Shown: one piece after another, positions 1 through 6,015 of the stretch | Layout: each line of letters opens with the position of its first letter | Position numbering within the stretch: the first letter of the stretch is position 1 | Source: Planctomycetota bacterium | GTDB lineage: Bacteria > Planctomycetota > Planctomycetia > Pirellulales > Lacipirellulaceae | Assembly: GCA_029259975.1 (NCBI GenBank) | Contig: JAJDEE010000165.1 | Location: 1 to 14,902 of the forward strand | DNA length: 14,902 nucleotides | Direction of reading: 5' to 3' | The notes under the pieces: model-generated | What the model was told of the DNA's origin: nothing | Seen by the model: only the letters and a program-made list of their open reading frames with translations | Database searches by the model: none | Program-made: the position numbers and the translations under genes

Positions 1-30
1 TGGCGAAAGCGACTTTGATATTGCGATAAG

Positions 31-238
31 CATTCCTCGCCAGCAGGTTTACCCACCTTTTGAGGCAAACGGTAAGGTGGGTGAACCTGTCGGCAGCAAA
101 GCGAATGGAAGTGGCTAGCTCAATCCGCCGGCAGAACCTCCTACCCTACAAAAAATACTGCCTCGTGAGTGAAGGACTTTTAGTCCGAAGCTCACGAAAT
201 TCCCAAACCTACCGGCTTCTAGCCGGTAGTAGTTGAGT
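31..238 (+). repeat. Structured dispersed repeat, copy A
   Basis: This ~208-bp block matches, in reverse complement, 6915-7122 (copy B) over its whole length at roughly 80-85% identity by eye. It holds three potential hairpins. The first is a 16-bp stem with one mismatch (44-59 with 74-89). The second is a two-part stem: outer TCGTGAG/CTCACGA (163-169 with 191-197) and inner GGACT/AGTCC (174-178 with 182-186). The third is a perfect 8-bp stem TACCGGCT/AGCCGGTA (210-217 with 221-228). A motif like GCCRGCAG..ACCCACC occurs three times: 39-57 plus, 74-94 minus, 126-149 plus. The 238 end lies 48 bp from the stop codon of the minus-strand carboxypeptidase gene, so the element would sit in that gene's 3' UTR. 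No coding potential is evident. Confidence 0.85.
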
Positions 239-285
239 CGGAGGAACACGGGTAAAAGCAATTTGTGGTGACCGTGTCTGCTGCG

Positions 286-1845
286 TCATAGACCGTAAAT
301 CTCGCCATATTTTGCCGAGAGTTGGCTGATCAATGGCTCGTGTTGCAGCGGCGAACCAGTGACTCGCTCGACCAGTTCGGTCGGCGAATAGCGACGCCCG
401 TGACGATGGATGTTCTTGCGCAGCCAAGTGAGCAGCGCGCTGAAATCGCCGCGACGGAGACTCGCTTCAAGATCGCCCAGGTCTTTGGTCGCCTGACGGA
501 AAAACTGGGCCGCGTACAAATTGCCTAGCGCGTACGTCGGAAAATAGCCGAACAGGCCGGCGCTCCAGTGGACGTCTTGCAGCACGCCTTCGGCGTCGCT
601 GGGCGGCGTAACGCCGAGGTAGTGCTCGTATTTTTCATTCCACGCACCTGGCAAGTCGGCGACTTGGAGCCTGTCTTCGATCAGCGCTTGCTCCAATTCA
701 AACCGAATGAGGATGTGCAAGTTATACGTCACTTCGTCGGCCTCGACGCGAATCAGCGACGGCCGGACAGCGTTGATCGCACCGTAGAAGGCCGATAGCT
801 CGACATCCTTGAGCGCCGCAGGAAATGCCGCTTGCGCTTGCGGATAAAAATGCTCCCAAAAGGCGCGGCCGCGGCCGACTTGGTTTTCCCACATGCGCGA
901 TTGCGATTCGTGGATGCCCAGCGAAACATCTTCGCCAATCGGCAGACCATAATGCTCGCGCGGCAAGCCTTGGTCGTAGAGACCGTGGCCCGCTTCGTGG
1001 AGGATGCCAAAGAACGCGTCGGAAAATGCGTGTTCGTCATAACGCGTAGTGATTCGCACGTCGCCGGGTCCAAGCCCTGTGCAAAATGGATGCGCTGTCA
1101 CATCGAGTCGGCCTGCGTTGAAGTCGAAGCCAATCGACTTGGCTGCCGCAGTGCCAAACGACTTTTGGGCATCGACCGGATAGCTTCGCGCGAGTAGCGA
1201 TGCGTCGGGCCGCTGTTTGCTTTCGGCAATAGCCTGCACGAGCGGTACGAGCGCATCGCGCAATTCGCTCAGCACGCGCGCGACATTCGCCGTCGATTCG
1301 CCCGGTTCATAATCGTCGAGCAGCGGATCGTAGGGTGTCTGTTCGTAGCCGAGCGCCGCCGCCTCTTCGCGTTTCAAGCGAACGACTTCTTCGAGGTTGG
1401 GTTGGAATTTCTTGAAGTCGTCGGCGCTGCGAGCTTCGACCCAAACTTGCTGGCCCAGCGTGCAAGCTTTCGCCAACTGCTCGACAAGCGATTGTGGCAA
1501 CCGCGTTTTCTTGTCGTAGTCGCGTCGCAGGTGAGCAATGTTCGCACCGGAGTTGCTCGTGGGATCGGCCATTAACGGGCTATTGGCAAGCTGGTCGAGC
1601 CACTCGCCAATTTCGGGGGCCGTCTGCTTTTGATGCACCAGCCCCGCCATGTAGGCCATCTGGTTCGCTCGGTAGGCCCCGCCTGCCTTGGGCATCTTGG
1701 TCTGCTCGTCCCATTCGAGCAAATGCTGAATTCGAGCCAGCATGGCCGCTTCCTGTACGGCATCGCACAGTTTTTGATAGGTTAGCTGATCAGTTCGCTT
1801 GGTTTCGTTAGTCACGCGACTCACCTTATTCACGACAGTTGACAT
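286..1845 (-). CDS. M32 family (Taq-type) metallocarboxypeptidase
   Basis: This is a zinc-dependent carboxypeptidase of peptidase family M32, which removes C-terminal residues from peptides; it has no signal peptide, so it is probably cytoplasmic. The 519-aa product has the family hallmarks in order: DVRIT (262-266), the zinc-binding HEAGH (283-287), HESQSRMWEN (312-321), an IRVEADEVTYNLH block (365-377) and GYFPTY (433-438). Family members are typically about 500 aa, so it looks complete. The reading frame extends upstream to a TTG at 1899, but the ATG at 1845 is preferred because it is preceded by AGGGG with 7-nt spacing. The gene diverges from the DUF1569 gene across a 75-bp gap, and its 3' end abuts repeat copy A. 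Identification is confident; the physiological substrate is unknown. Confidence 0.95.
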   Translation of the reverse strand: MSTVVNKVSRVTNETKRTDQLTYQKLCDAVQEAAMLARIQHLLEWDEQTKMPKAGGAYRANQMAYMAGLVHQKQTAPEIGEWLDQLANSPLMADPTSNSGANIAHLRRDYDKKTRLPQSLVEQLAKACTLGQQVWVEARSADDFKKFQPNLEEVVRLKREEAAALGYEQTPYDPLLDDYEPGESTANVARVLSELRDALVPLVQAIAESKQRPDASLLARSYPVDAQKSFGTAAAKSIGFDFNAGRLDVTAHPFCTGLGPGDVRITTRYDEHAFSDAFFGILHEAGHGLYDQGLPREHYGLPIGEDVSLGIHESQSRMWENQVGRGRAFWEHFYPQAQAAFPAALKDVELSAFYGAINAVRPSLIRVEADEVTYNLHILIRFELEQALIEDRLQVADLPGAWNEKYEHYLGVTPPSDAEGVLQDVHWSAGLFGYFPTYALGNLYAAQFFRQATKDLGDLEASLRRGDFSALLTWLRKNIHRHGRRYSPTELVERVTGSPLQHEPLISQLSAKYGEIYGL

Positions 1846-1920
1846 CCGTCCACCCCTACGCCAAATTGGAGCGAAGCAATGCATAACTGACAAGAGCAAC
1901 CTTTTAGAGGTATATCAACA

Positions 1921-2391
1921 ATGGTCGATACCAAAACCGCACCACGCCGCGACCTCACCTTCGCCACGCTCGACGAAGTCGTCGCCGACGCCGAGCGCCT
2001 GGTCGCTACAGAAGCAACCACGACAGGCAATTGGTCGCTGGGGAAAATCTTGGAACATCTGGCCACCGTCATCGAAAAACCGATCGACGGTTTCGAAAAC
2101 ACGCCGCCGTGGCCAATGCGATTAGTTGGGCGGTGGTTCCTGAAAAATCTTTTTTTACGCAAAGGAATGCACCCCGGCTTTCAGCTCAAAGGAGAAATTG
2201 CCAAAGAGCTAGTTCCCGACGAAACCGACCCACAGCAGGCGCTCGAACACCTCCGCCGCGCGGCCCAACGCTTAAAGAACCACACAGCCGACGTCAGCCA
2301 TCCGTTTTTTGGCCCGATGACGCATGAAGAAATCTTGGGAATTAATTGTCGCCACGCCGAAATGCACCTAGGCTTTGTAAAGGAAGGTTGA
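1921..2391 (+). CDS. DUF1569 family protein, DinB-like four-helix fold
   Basis: This 156-aa protein of unknown function is assigned to DUF1569 from recall of the family pattern, particularly the C-terminal HPFFGPMTHEE (127-137) followed by RHAEMHLGFV (144-153). DUF1569 proteins are placed in the DinB/YfiT-like superfamily. Candidate metal ligands visible here are H46 on the second helix and the H145xxxH149 pair on the last helix. No catalytic activity can be assigned from sequence. The ATG is preceded by AGAGG (1906-1910) with a 10-nt spacer. The gene diverges from the M32 carboxypeptidase gene, so the 75-bp gap must hold both promoters or part of them; I see no convincing -35/-10 pair there. 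No signal peptide or membrane segment is seen, so it is probably cytoplasmic. Confidence 0.8.
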   Translation: MVDTKTAPRRDLTFATLDEVVADAERLVATEATTTGNWSLGKILEHLATVIEKPIDGFENTPPWPMRLVGRWFLKNLFLRKGMHPGFQLKGEIAKELVPDETDPQQALEHLRRAAQRLKNHTADVSHPFFGPMTHEEILGINCRHAEMHLGFVKEG

Positions 2392-2418
2392 AGGCTGGCA
2401 AGCCGCTTCGACAAATCT

Positions 2419-2460
2419 ATATCTGAAAACAACTAATCCATATCTGAAAACAAGCTAAGG
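2419..2460 (+). repeat. Two tandem 21-bp units
   Basis: The 14-mer ATATCTGAAAACAA occurs at 2419-2432 and again at 2440-2453. The seven bases after each copy partly match, giving two adjacent 21-bp units. They lie directly downstream of the DUF1569 stop codon and run into the CACGGAG-type inverted repeat. Confidence 0.75.
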
Positions 2461-2463
2461 ATT

Positions 2464-2578
2464 TCACCACGAGGCACGGAGAACACAGAGTAACTCTCTT
2501 TAGAATAATGGTGAAACCTATTCCCTTTTCCAAGTGGCGTATCGGCTTTTCCTCCGTGCTCTCCGTGCCTCCGTGGTA
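2464..2578. repeat. CACGGAG-type inverted repeat
   Basis: The left arm (2465-2490) contains CACCACGAGGCACGGAGA. The right arm (2551-2578) contains the complementary GTGCCTCCGTGG. The arms are about 26 bp, differ by one gap and a few mismatches, and enclose a 60-bp spacer. The ACGGAG core is iterated within each arm. It fills the DUF1569-to-deacetylase gap (2392-2612), in which I see no gene and no clear promoter. From memory, very similar CACGGAG phrases recur in intergenic regions of many unrelated environmental bacteria. Confidence 0.75.
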
Positions 2579-2612
2579 ATTCTTCTTTTCACATTGAGAA
2601 CCTTAATCCCCC

Positions 2613-3317
2613 ATGCTTGATATCTTAGTCATCGCCCCGCACCCCGACGACGCCGAACTCGGCATGGGCGGGGCCATTCTCAAATTCAAAGCCGAGGGCC
2701 TGCGCGTTGGTGTGCTTGATCTCACCAATGGCGAACCGACACCGCACGGCTCGCTCGAAATCCGCGCTTCCGAAACCGCCGCGGCGACAACAGTGTTGGG
2801 CCTCGACTGGCGCGAGAATCTCGGCCTACCCAACCGCAGCCTCGAGCCAACACTCGAAGCACGCGAAAAACTCGCCGGCGTGTTTCGCCAACAGCGTCCG
2901 CGCTGGTTGTTCGCGCCGTACTGGGAGGACGCCCACCCCGACCACCTCGCCGCGACCGAGTTGGTCGATGCCGCCCGCTTTTGGGCCAAGCTCAGCAACA
3001 CCGATATGCCCGGCGAGCCGTTTCATCCCGAGCGGATCTACAACTACTACTGCGTGCATCTCAAGCTCGCCCTGCAGCCCGCCTTCATCCTCGACATCAG
3101 CGCCGAGTGGGAGCAAAAGCGGGCTTCGATCGAGTGCTACCAAAGCCAATTCGTCACCGGCCGCCCGACCAAGCCGCGCACCTTCATCGAGAACCTCGAG
3201 CACGAAGCCGCCTACTGGGGAAAAACCATCGGTGTCGAATACGGCGAGCCGTTCACGAGCCGCGAGCCGCTGGGGCTAAGGTCGATGGGGTTGGGGTCGA
3301 TGGGCGGGTTGGTTTAG
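2613..3317 (+). CDS. PIG-L/LmbE family deacetylase, BshB1-like
   Basis: This 234-aa protein belongs to the PIG-L (LmbE) zinc-dependent N-acetylglucosamine deacetylases. The sequence pattern is closest to BshB1, which deacetylates N-acetylglucosaminyl-malate in bacillithiol synthesis. Visible hallmarks are HPDDAELGMGG (10-20), with zinc ligand H10 and the D12/D13 pair; DLTNGEPTPHG (36-46); NLGLPNR (69-75); and APYWEDAHPDH (101-111). Length fits the family. No other bacillithiol gene (bshA, bshC) is nearby, so the pathway role is inferred; a different sugar deacetylase is possible. No strong Shine-Dalgarno site precedes the ATG. The C-terminal tail (about 220-234) is a short SMG-rich near-repeat coded by repeated GGTCGATGGG-like DNA and is unlikely to be part of the enzyme core. 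Probably cytoplasmic. Confidence 0.87.
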   Translation: MLDILVIAPHPDDAELGMGGAILKFKAEGLRVGVLDLTNGEPTPHGSLEIRASETAAATTVLGLDWRENLGLPNRSLEPTLEAREKLAGVFRQQRPRWLFAPYWEDAHPDHLAATELVDAARFWAKLSNTDMPGEPFHPERIYNYYCVHLKLALQPAFILDISAEWEQKRASIECYQSQFVTGRPTKPRTFIENLEHEAAYWGKTIGVEYGEPFTSREPLGLRSMGLGSMGGLV

Positions 3318-3341
3318 AGATGTCGGCGAAGTTGCAGAATT

Positions 3342-3351
3342 GTGGTACAAT
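3342..3351 (+). promoter_or_regulatory. Extended -10 promoter abutting the ATG
   Basis: TGTGGTACAAT contains a TG-N-TACAAT extended -10 element, with the hexamer at 3346-3351. Transcription would normally begin about seven bases downstream, at or next to the ATG at 3358. There is no Shine-Dalgarno sequence in the six bases between, so a leaderless mRNA is plausible. No good -35 is visible, as is common for extended -10 promoters. Confidence 0.55.
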
Positions 3352-3357
3352 TAGAGT

Positions 3358-3561
3358 ATGTCAAATGCACGCGATATTCCTGATCGAATCTCCAGCCTTT
3401 CTGAACAAGGCAATGAAAATGATCTTCGAGACTATACGCCTGGAGAGCGGATAGCGATGATGTGGCCGCTCACCATCAGTGCCTGGGCGATGAAAGGCAA
3501 GAACATTGCTGGCGAAAGACTTCAAAGACATGTTGACTGCGTTAGACGACGCGGGAGCTGA
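3358..3561 (+). CDS. Small protein paired with nucleotidyltransferase (possible antitoxin-like partner)
   Basis: This 67-aa hydrophilic protein has a central block YTPGERIAMMWPLTISAWAM (26-45) followed by a basic C-terminus (RLQRHVDCVRRRG). I recall similar short proteins with an ERxxMxWPLTxxAWxxKG-like core directly upstream of MNT/AbiEii-type nucleotidyltransferase genes, which supports it being a real gene; I cannot name a Pfam family. It starts with ATG immediately after an extended -10 hexamer. Its last 56 bases overlap the nucleotidyltransferase gene in another frame, so the two are probably translationally coupled. By position it could be a regulator or antitoxin for that enzyme, but this is inference with no direct sequence proof. 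It could instead be a degenerate leader peptide. Confidence 0.7.
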   Translation: MSNARDIPDRISSLSEQGNENDLRDYTPGERIAMMWPLTISAWAMKGKNIAGERLQRHVDCVRRRGS

Positions 3562-3952
3562 ATATATCGTAGTCGGTGCCTATGCCCTGGGTGGGTATGG
3601 TCTTGTTCGGGCAACCGGGGACATCGACATCTGGGTTCGTCCAACACCTGAAAATGCTCAACGAGTTTGGGATGCCCTCGTTGCTTTCAAAGCACCACGC
3701 AGAAATCTCTCCGTGGCTGACCTACACGCCGCTGACACGATCTACCAAGTCGGTTTGCCTCCGTTTCGGATTGATATTTTGACGTCGATATCAGGCGTCG
3801 ATTTTGACTCGGCGTGGAAACACCGAGTCCAAGCAAAACTTGAGGATTATCAGTTCCCAATTCTATGCAAAGAAGACTTGCTAACAAACAAGCTCGCGAG
3901 TGGTCGCCCCAAAGATCTCCTCGACGCGGCATGGTTGGAAGAGCAAGGATGA
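3506..3952 (+). CDS. AbiEii/MNT-like nucleotidyltransferase
   Basis: This 148-aa protein has the minimal polymerase-beta nucleotidyltransferase signature: VVGAYALGGYG (22-32), the catalytic pair in TGDIDIWV (37-44, D39 and D41), and a likely third acid in FRIDIL (D90). The C-terminal NKLASGRPKDLLD (128-140) resembles the AbiEii/AbiGii toxin family and related proteins. Such enzymes transfer a nucleotide to protein or RNA, and several are toxins of type IV or VII toxin-antitoxin pairs. The start is TTG at 3506: AAAGG (3493-3497) lies 8 nt upstream and the resulting LAKDFKDML N-terminus fits the family. The first ATG, at 3530, would lose this segment. The gene overlaps the small protein gene upstream by 56 bp and the membrane protein gene downstream by 4 bp (ATGA). 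Whether it is toxic is not shown. Confidence 0.85.
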   Translation: MLAKDFKDMLTALDDAGAEYIVVGAYALGGYGLVRATGDIDIWVRPTPENAQRVWDALVAFKAPRRNLSVADLHAADTIYQVGLPPFRIDILTSISGVDFDSAWKHRVQAKLEDYQFPILCKEDLLTNKLASGRPKDLLDAAWLEEQG

Positions 3953-4209
3953 AACGGCCTCGCTTTTCGTTGCGTAGTTTGCTCCTACTGTGTACCGCTC
4001 TGTGTGTCTTTTTTGCAATTGGAAAACTAGCCCCTCTCTTGGCGTTCATGATTTTTTGCATTCTATCCGTGCTGGCAGCGCAAGCGGCTGCTATGGGGTT
4101 GGTTCATGTTGATTCCGCGAGCCGGTCCCGCGCAAGGTATCTACTTCCCTTCGTCGCCTCAGTAATTATCGTTGTACTCGTCATTTGGGTAGCGATCTCG
4201 AATGCATAA
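3949..4209 (+). CDS. Small membrane protein with planctomycete RFSLRSLL N-terminus
   Basis: This 86-aa, very hydrophobic protein starts at the ATG within the ATGA overlap with the nucleotidyltransferase stop codon; GGAAGAG (about 3937-3943) upstream is a fitting ribosome binding site. The N-terminus KRPRFSLRSLLLLCTALCVF matches a motif I recall in many planctomycete membrane proteins of unknown function. Predicted transmembrane segments are at about 8-24, 27-50 and 63-84. The positively charged N-terminus suggests it faces the cytoplasm. The 4-bp overlap implies co-translation with the nucleotidyltransferase, but a functional link is unproven because this motif occurs on many unrelated planctomycete genes. 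No enzymatic motif is seen. Confidence 0.75.
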   Translation: MKRPRFSLRSLLLLCTALCVFFAIGKLAPLLAFMIFCILSVLAAQAAAMGLVHVDSASRSRARYLLPFVASVIIVVLVIWVAISNA

Positions 4210-4388
4210 ATGTCGTGGGAGTCGCCCAGTGGTAGCATGCTAGCATTCACGTTTATTTGCAACTTCCTCTTCAGTCACTCTAACGATTCTGCCGAAGATA
4301 CCGACAACGCGCTCGGGCTGCGAAAGCGACCTGTGCTAGCGTTCCCAATGGAAAGGGGGGCCCCTTTCGTTTTGGAAAAATTGCCACT
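4210..4388. other. Intergenic gap with GC-rich palindrome
   Basis: The gap holds the perfect palindrome GAAAGGGG-GG-CCCCTTTC (4351-4368), followed by GTTTTGG. It could act as a weak terminator for the 3358-4209 unit or as a regulatory site 20 bp upstream of the lipoprotein gene. An ATG-initiated frame begins at 4210 but runs out of frame into the lipoprotein gene and looks non-coding. I see no convincing promoter. Confidence 0.45.
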
Positions 4389-5510
4389 ATGCGTGGGTCA
4401 CTCCTCAAAATTCTTGTTTGTTTGCCGCTTGTCGGCTTCGCCGGATGCTCGCTGGTCCTGCCAGAAATCTCGCACAAGCCGGTTGTTCGCAATCCGTTTC
4501 CGCAGCTCAGTCGCGTCGCTGTCGCGCCGTTTTTCAATCACAGTGACGAATCAACCGTTGATGGCCGCGACTTTGCGATGGCTTACTTTTCTGAGCTGCA
4601 AATGACGCCCGGCTTCGAGGTCGTGCCTCTGGGCGTTGTGGAAGAAACCATCATCGCCAATCAAGTCCATCTGAGCGATGCTGGCGAAGCGCGCCGGTTA
4701 GCTCAACTGTTGGGAGTCGATGTGGTCGTCGTGGGTTCTGTTACCGATTACTCACCCTACTATCCACCCCGTTGTGGATTGCGGGTCGAATGGTACACCG
4801 CCAATCCGGGCTATCACAAAATTCCAGCCGGCTATGGTCTGCCTTGGAACACACCAGAAGAGGAGTACATTCCTGACTCGCTCGTTTACGAATCACAGAT
4901 GGCGCTCGCCCGCGCACAGATGGCGACGCAATCGCCCGATTGTGATGCGGGCTGTCAAACTTTGCCATCGCCGCCGCAAATGTCTGGCAGTGCCAGCAGG
5001 TCTGAGGCTCAGAGCGATCCGTTTGAAGGGGGAGGCATCAAGCTAACACAAGCGACCAAAGAGCTACCACCGGGCCAACTGCTGGCGCCGACGCCCGCCG
5101 ATTCCTCTAGCTCCGAGGCCGATGACAGCAGCGAAGAAACCACTACTAACGAATCGATCGTTACTAGCGAATCAATCGGCACGACCGAATTCTTGCCACC
5201 AAACTGGCCGCACGAAGATTGTTTTGTGCCGCCTTCACCGCAAGCATCGCGACCACCATGCGAGCGATACCACGGTCCGGTCCTCAAACATACACGAGTT
5301 TACAGCGGCACAGACCCTGATTTTACGCAGGCTTTGCAAGACTATGCCTACTTCCGCAACGACGCACGGTTTGGCGGATGGGAATCTTATCTCCAGCGCA
5401 GCGACGACTTCGTTCGCTTTTGCTGTCACATGCACATCTCAGAAATGCTGTCAGCTCGCGGCGGAAGTCACAAAACGCAAGTGGTGTGGCGCTGGCCTGA
5501 GAACCGATAG
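4389..5510 (+). CDS. Lipoprotein with CsgG/LpoB-like N-terminal domain, planctomycete-type
   Basis: This 373-aa protein has a type II signal peptide, with lipobox VGFAGC and the lipidated cysteine at C20. Residues about 40-122 (RVAVAPFFNHSDE, then GFEVVPLGVVEETI, then LGVDVVVVGSVTDY) resemble the alpha/beta fold of CsgG/LpoB/GNA1162-type envelope lipoproteins; this is fold-level recognition only. A YYPPRCGLRVEWY segment (124-136) follows. About residues 185-270 are low-complexity, rich in S, T, E and P, probably disordered. A distinct C-terminal region (about 290-357: GPVLKHTRVYSGTDPDFTQ, then YAYFRNDARFGGWESYLQ, FVRFCCHMHISEML) looks folded. Only a weak GGA precedes the ATG, about 13 nt upstream. 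Function is unknown; an outer-membrane or periplasmic structural role is a guess. No partner gene is adjacent. Confidence 0.8.
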   Translation: MRGSLLKILVCLPLVGFAGCSLVLPEISHKPVVRNPFPQLSRVAVAPFFNHSDESTVDGRDFAMAYFSELQMTPGFEVVPLGVVEETIIANQVHLSDAGEARRLAQLLGVDVVVVGSVTDYSPYYPPRCGLRVEWYTANPGYHKIPAGYGLPWNTPEEEYIPDSLVYESQMALARAQMATQSPDCDAGCQTLPSPPQMSGSASRSEAQSDPFEGGGIKLTQATKELPPGQLLAPTPADSSSSEADDSSEETTTNESIVTSESIGTTEFLPPNWPHEDCFVPPSPQASRPPCERYHGPVLKHTRVYSGTDPDFTQALQDYAYFRNDARFGGWESYLQRSDDFVRFCCHMHISEMLSARGGSHKTQVVWRWPENR

Positions 5511-5708
5511 AGGTGGTTAGAGATCGCTCTCGCCGGAAGGTCTCTAGGTCACGCTCGCACGGATGCCCTCAACGCTAAGCCCTCGCAGCAACGGCCAACC
5601 CCGCACCAGTCCCCAGTTTCCAGAAAATTGGTGCCATGGAACCGGCTCCCTGGCAAAAAGGCTGTCCCCCTCAAAATCTAAAGTGCTGCCGCATAGAGAG
5701 CTGCTACT
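5511..5708. other. Intergenic gap with two imperfect hairpins
   Basis: No gene is seen. TAGAGATC (from about 5518) pairs with GGTCTCTA (ending about 5547) with one mismatch, just after the lipoprotein stop codon. TGCCATGG (from about 5632) pairs with CCCTGGCA with one mismatch. Neither is followed by a T-run, so a terminator role is uncertain. No clear promoter for the 5709 gene was found. Confidence 0.35.
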
Positions 5709-5939
5709 GTGAATGACGACATAAATGTACTAGCGTTGGTCAAAGGACGCGAGCGCTACATCTTTCTGTTCGACGACTCGCAACGTGCCGACGCCCTCCG
5801 CACGCTCGGGCGTTTCGCATCGAATACCGAGCTTAGCTTCAGCTGGTACGACGCTGCCGTGCTCAGCCAAAAGGTCCGCCAAGTCGGCCCGGCTAGTAAA
5901 TCGCTCGACCGTACCTCGCTCGTGCAACCTGAGGAATGA
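5709..5939 (+). CDS. Small hypothetical protein upstream of xerD
   Basis: This 76-aa protein with a GTG start contains NVLALVKGRERYIFLFDD (6-23), then a helix and ELSFSWYDAAVLSQKVRQ (41-58). I recall near-identical small proteins in other planctomycetes, and the even, charged composition supports translation, but I know no function and no domain name. No in-frame ATG precedes the conserved-looking segment, so GTG is chosen; GAGAG lies about 10 nt upstream as a weak ribosome binding site. No signal peptide, membrane segment or catalytic motif is seen. It is on the same strand as the recombinase gene and 76 bp upstream, so co-transcription is possible although a hairpin-forming repeat separates them. 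Confidence 0.7.
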   Translation: MNDDINVLALVKGRERYIFLFDDSQRADALRTLGRFASNTELSFSWYDAAVLSQKVRQVGPASKSLDRTSLVQPEE

Positions 5940-6011
5940 TGAGGGGCGAGGAATGAGGAGCGAGGTGCGAGTGTCCCGCTGTTTTTTCTCGATCCTCACA
6001 CCTCGATCCTC
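5931..6011. repeat. GAGG/CCTC inverted repeat upstream of the recombinase
   Basis: A purine tract of iterated GAGG with GAATGAGG phrases (5931-5971) faces a pyrimidine tract with two CTCGATCCTC copies (5988-6011). Bases 5955-5971 pair with 5995-6011 over 17 positions with 3 mismatches, leaving a 23-base loop that includes a T6 run. The right arm ends four bases before the recombinase ATG, which therefore lacks a purine-rich Shine-Dalgarno sequence. Confidence 0.65.
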
Positions 6012-6015
6012 TCCT

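Noticed and set aside
31..238. Copy A as a CRISPR array or riboswitch
   Set aside because: There are no regularly spaced repeats with unique spacers, and it sits at a gene's 3' end rather than in a 5' leader.
1846..1899. N-terminal extension of the carboxypeptidase to TTG 1899
   Set aside because: The ATG at 1845 has an AGGGG ribosome binding site at good spacing, and the extra 18 residues do not resemble the family.
4210..4605. 131-aa frame beginning right after the membrane protein stop codon
   Set aside because: It overlaps the lipoprotein gene out of frame for about 215 bp, has no ribosome binding site of note, and its composition is not protein-like.
5785..6015. Upstream extension of the recombinase frame
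   Set aside because: It overlaps the 76-aa gene and low-complexity repeat DNA; the 6016 ATG gives the standard XerC/D N-terminus and length.
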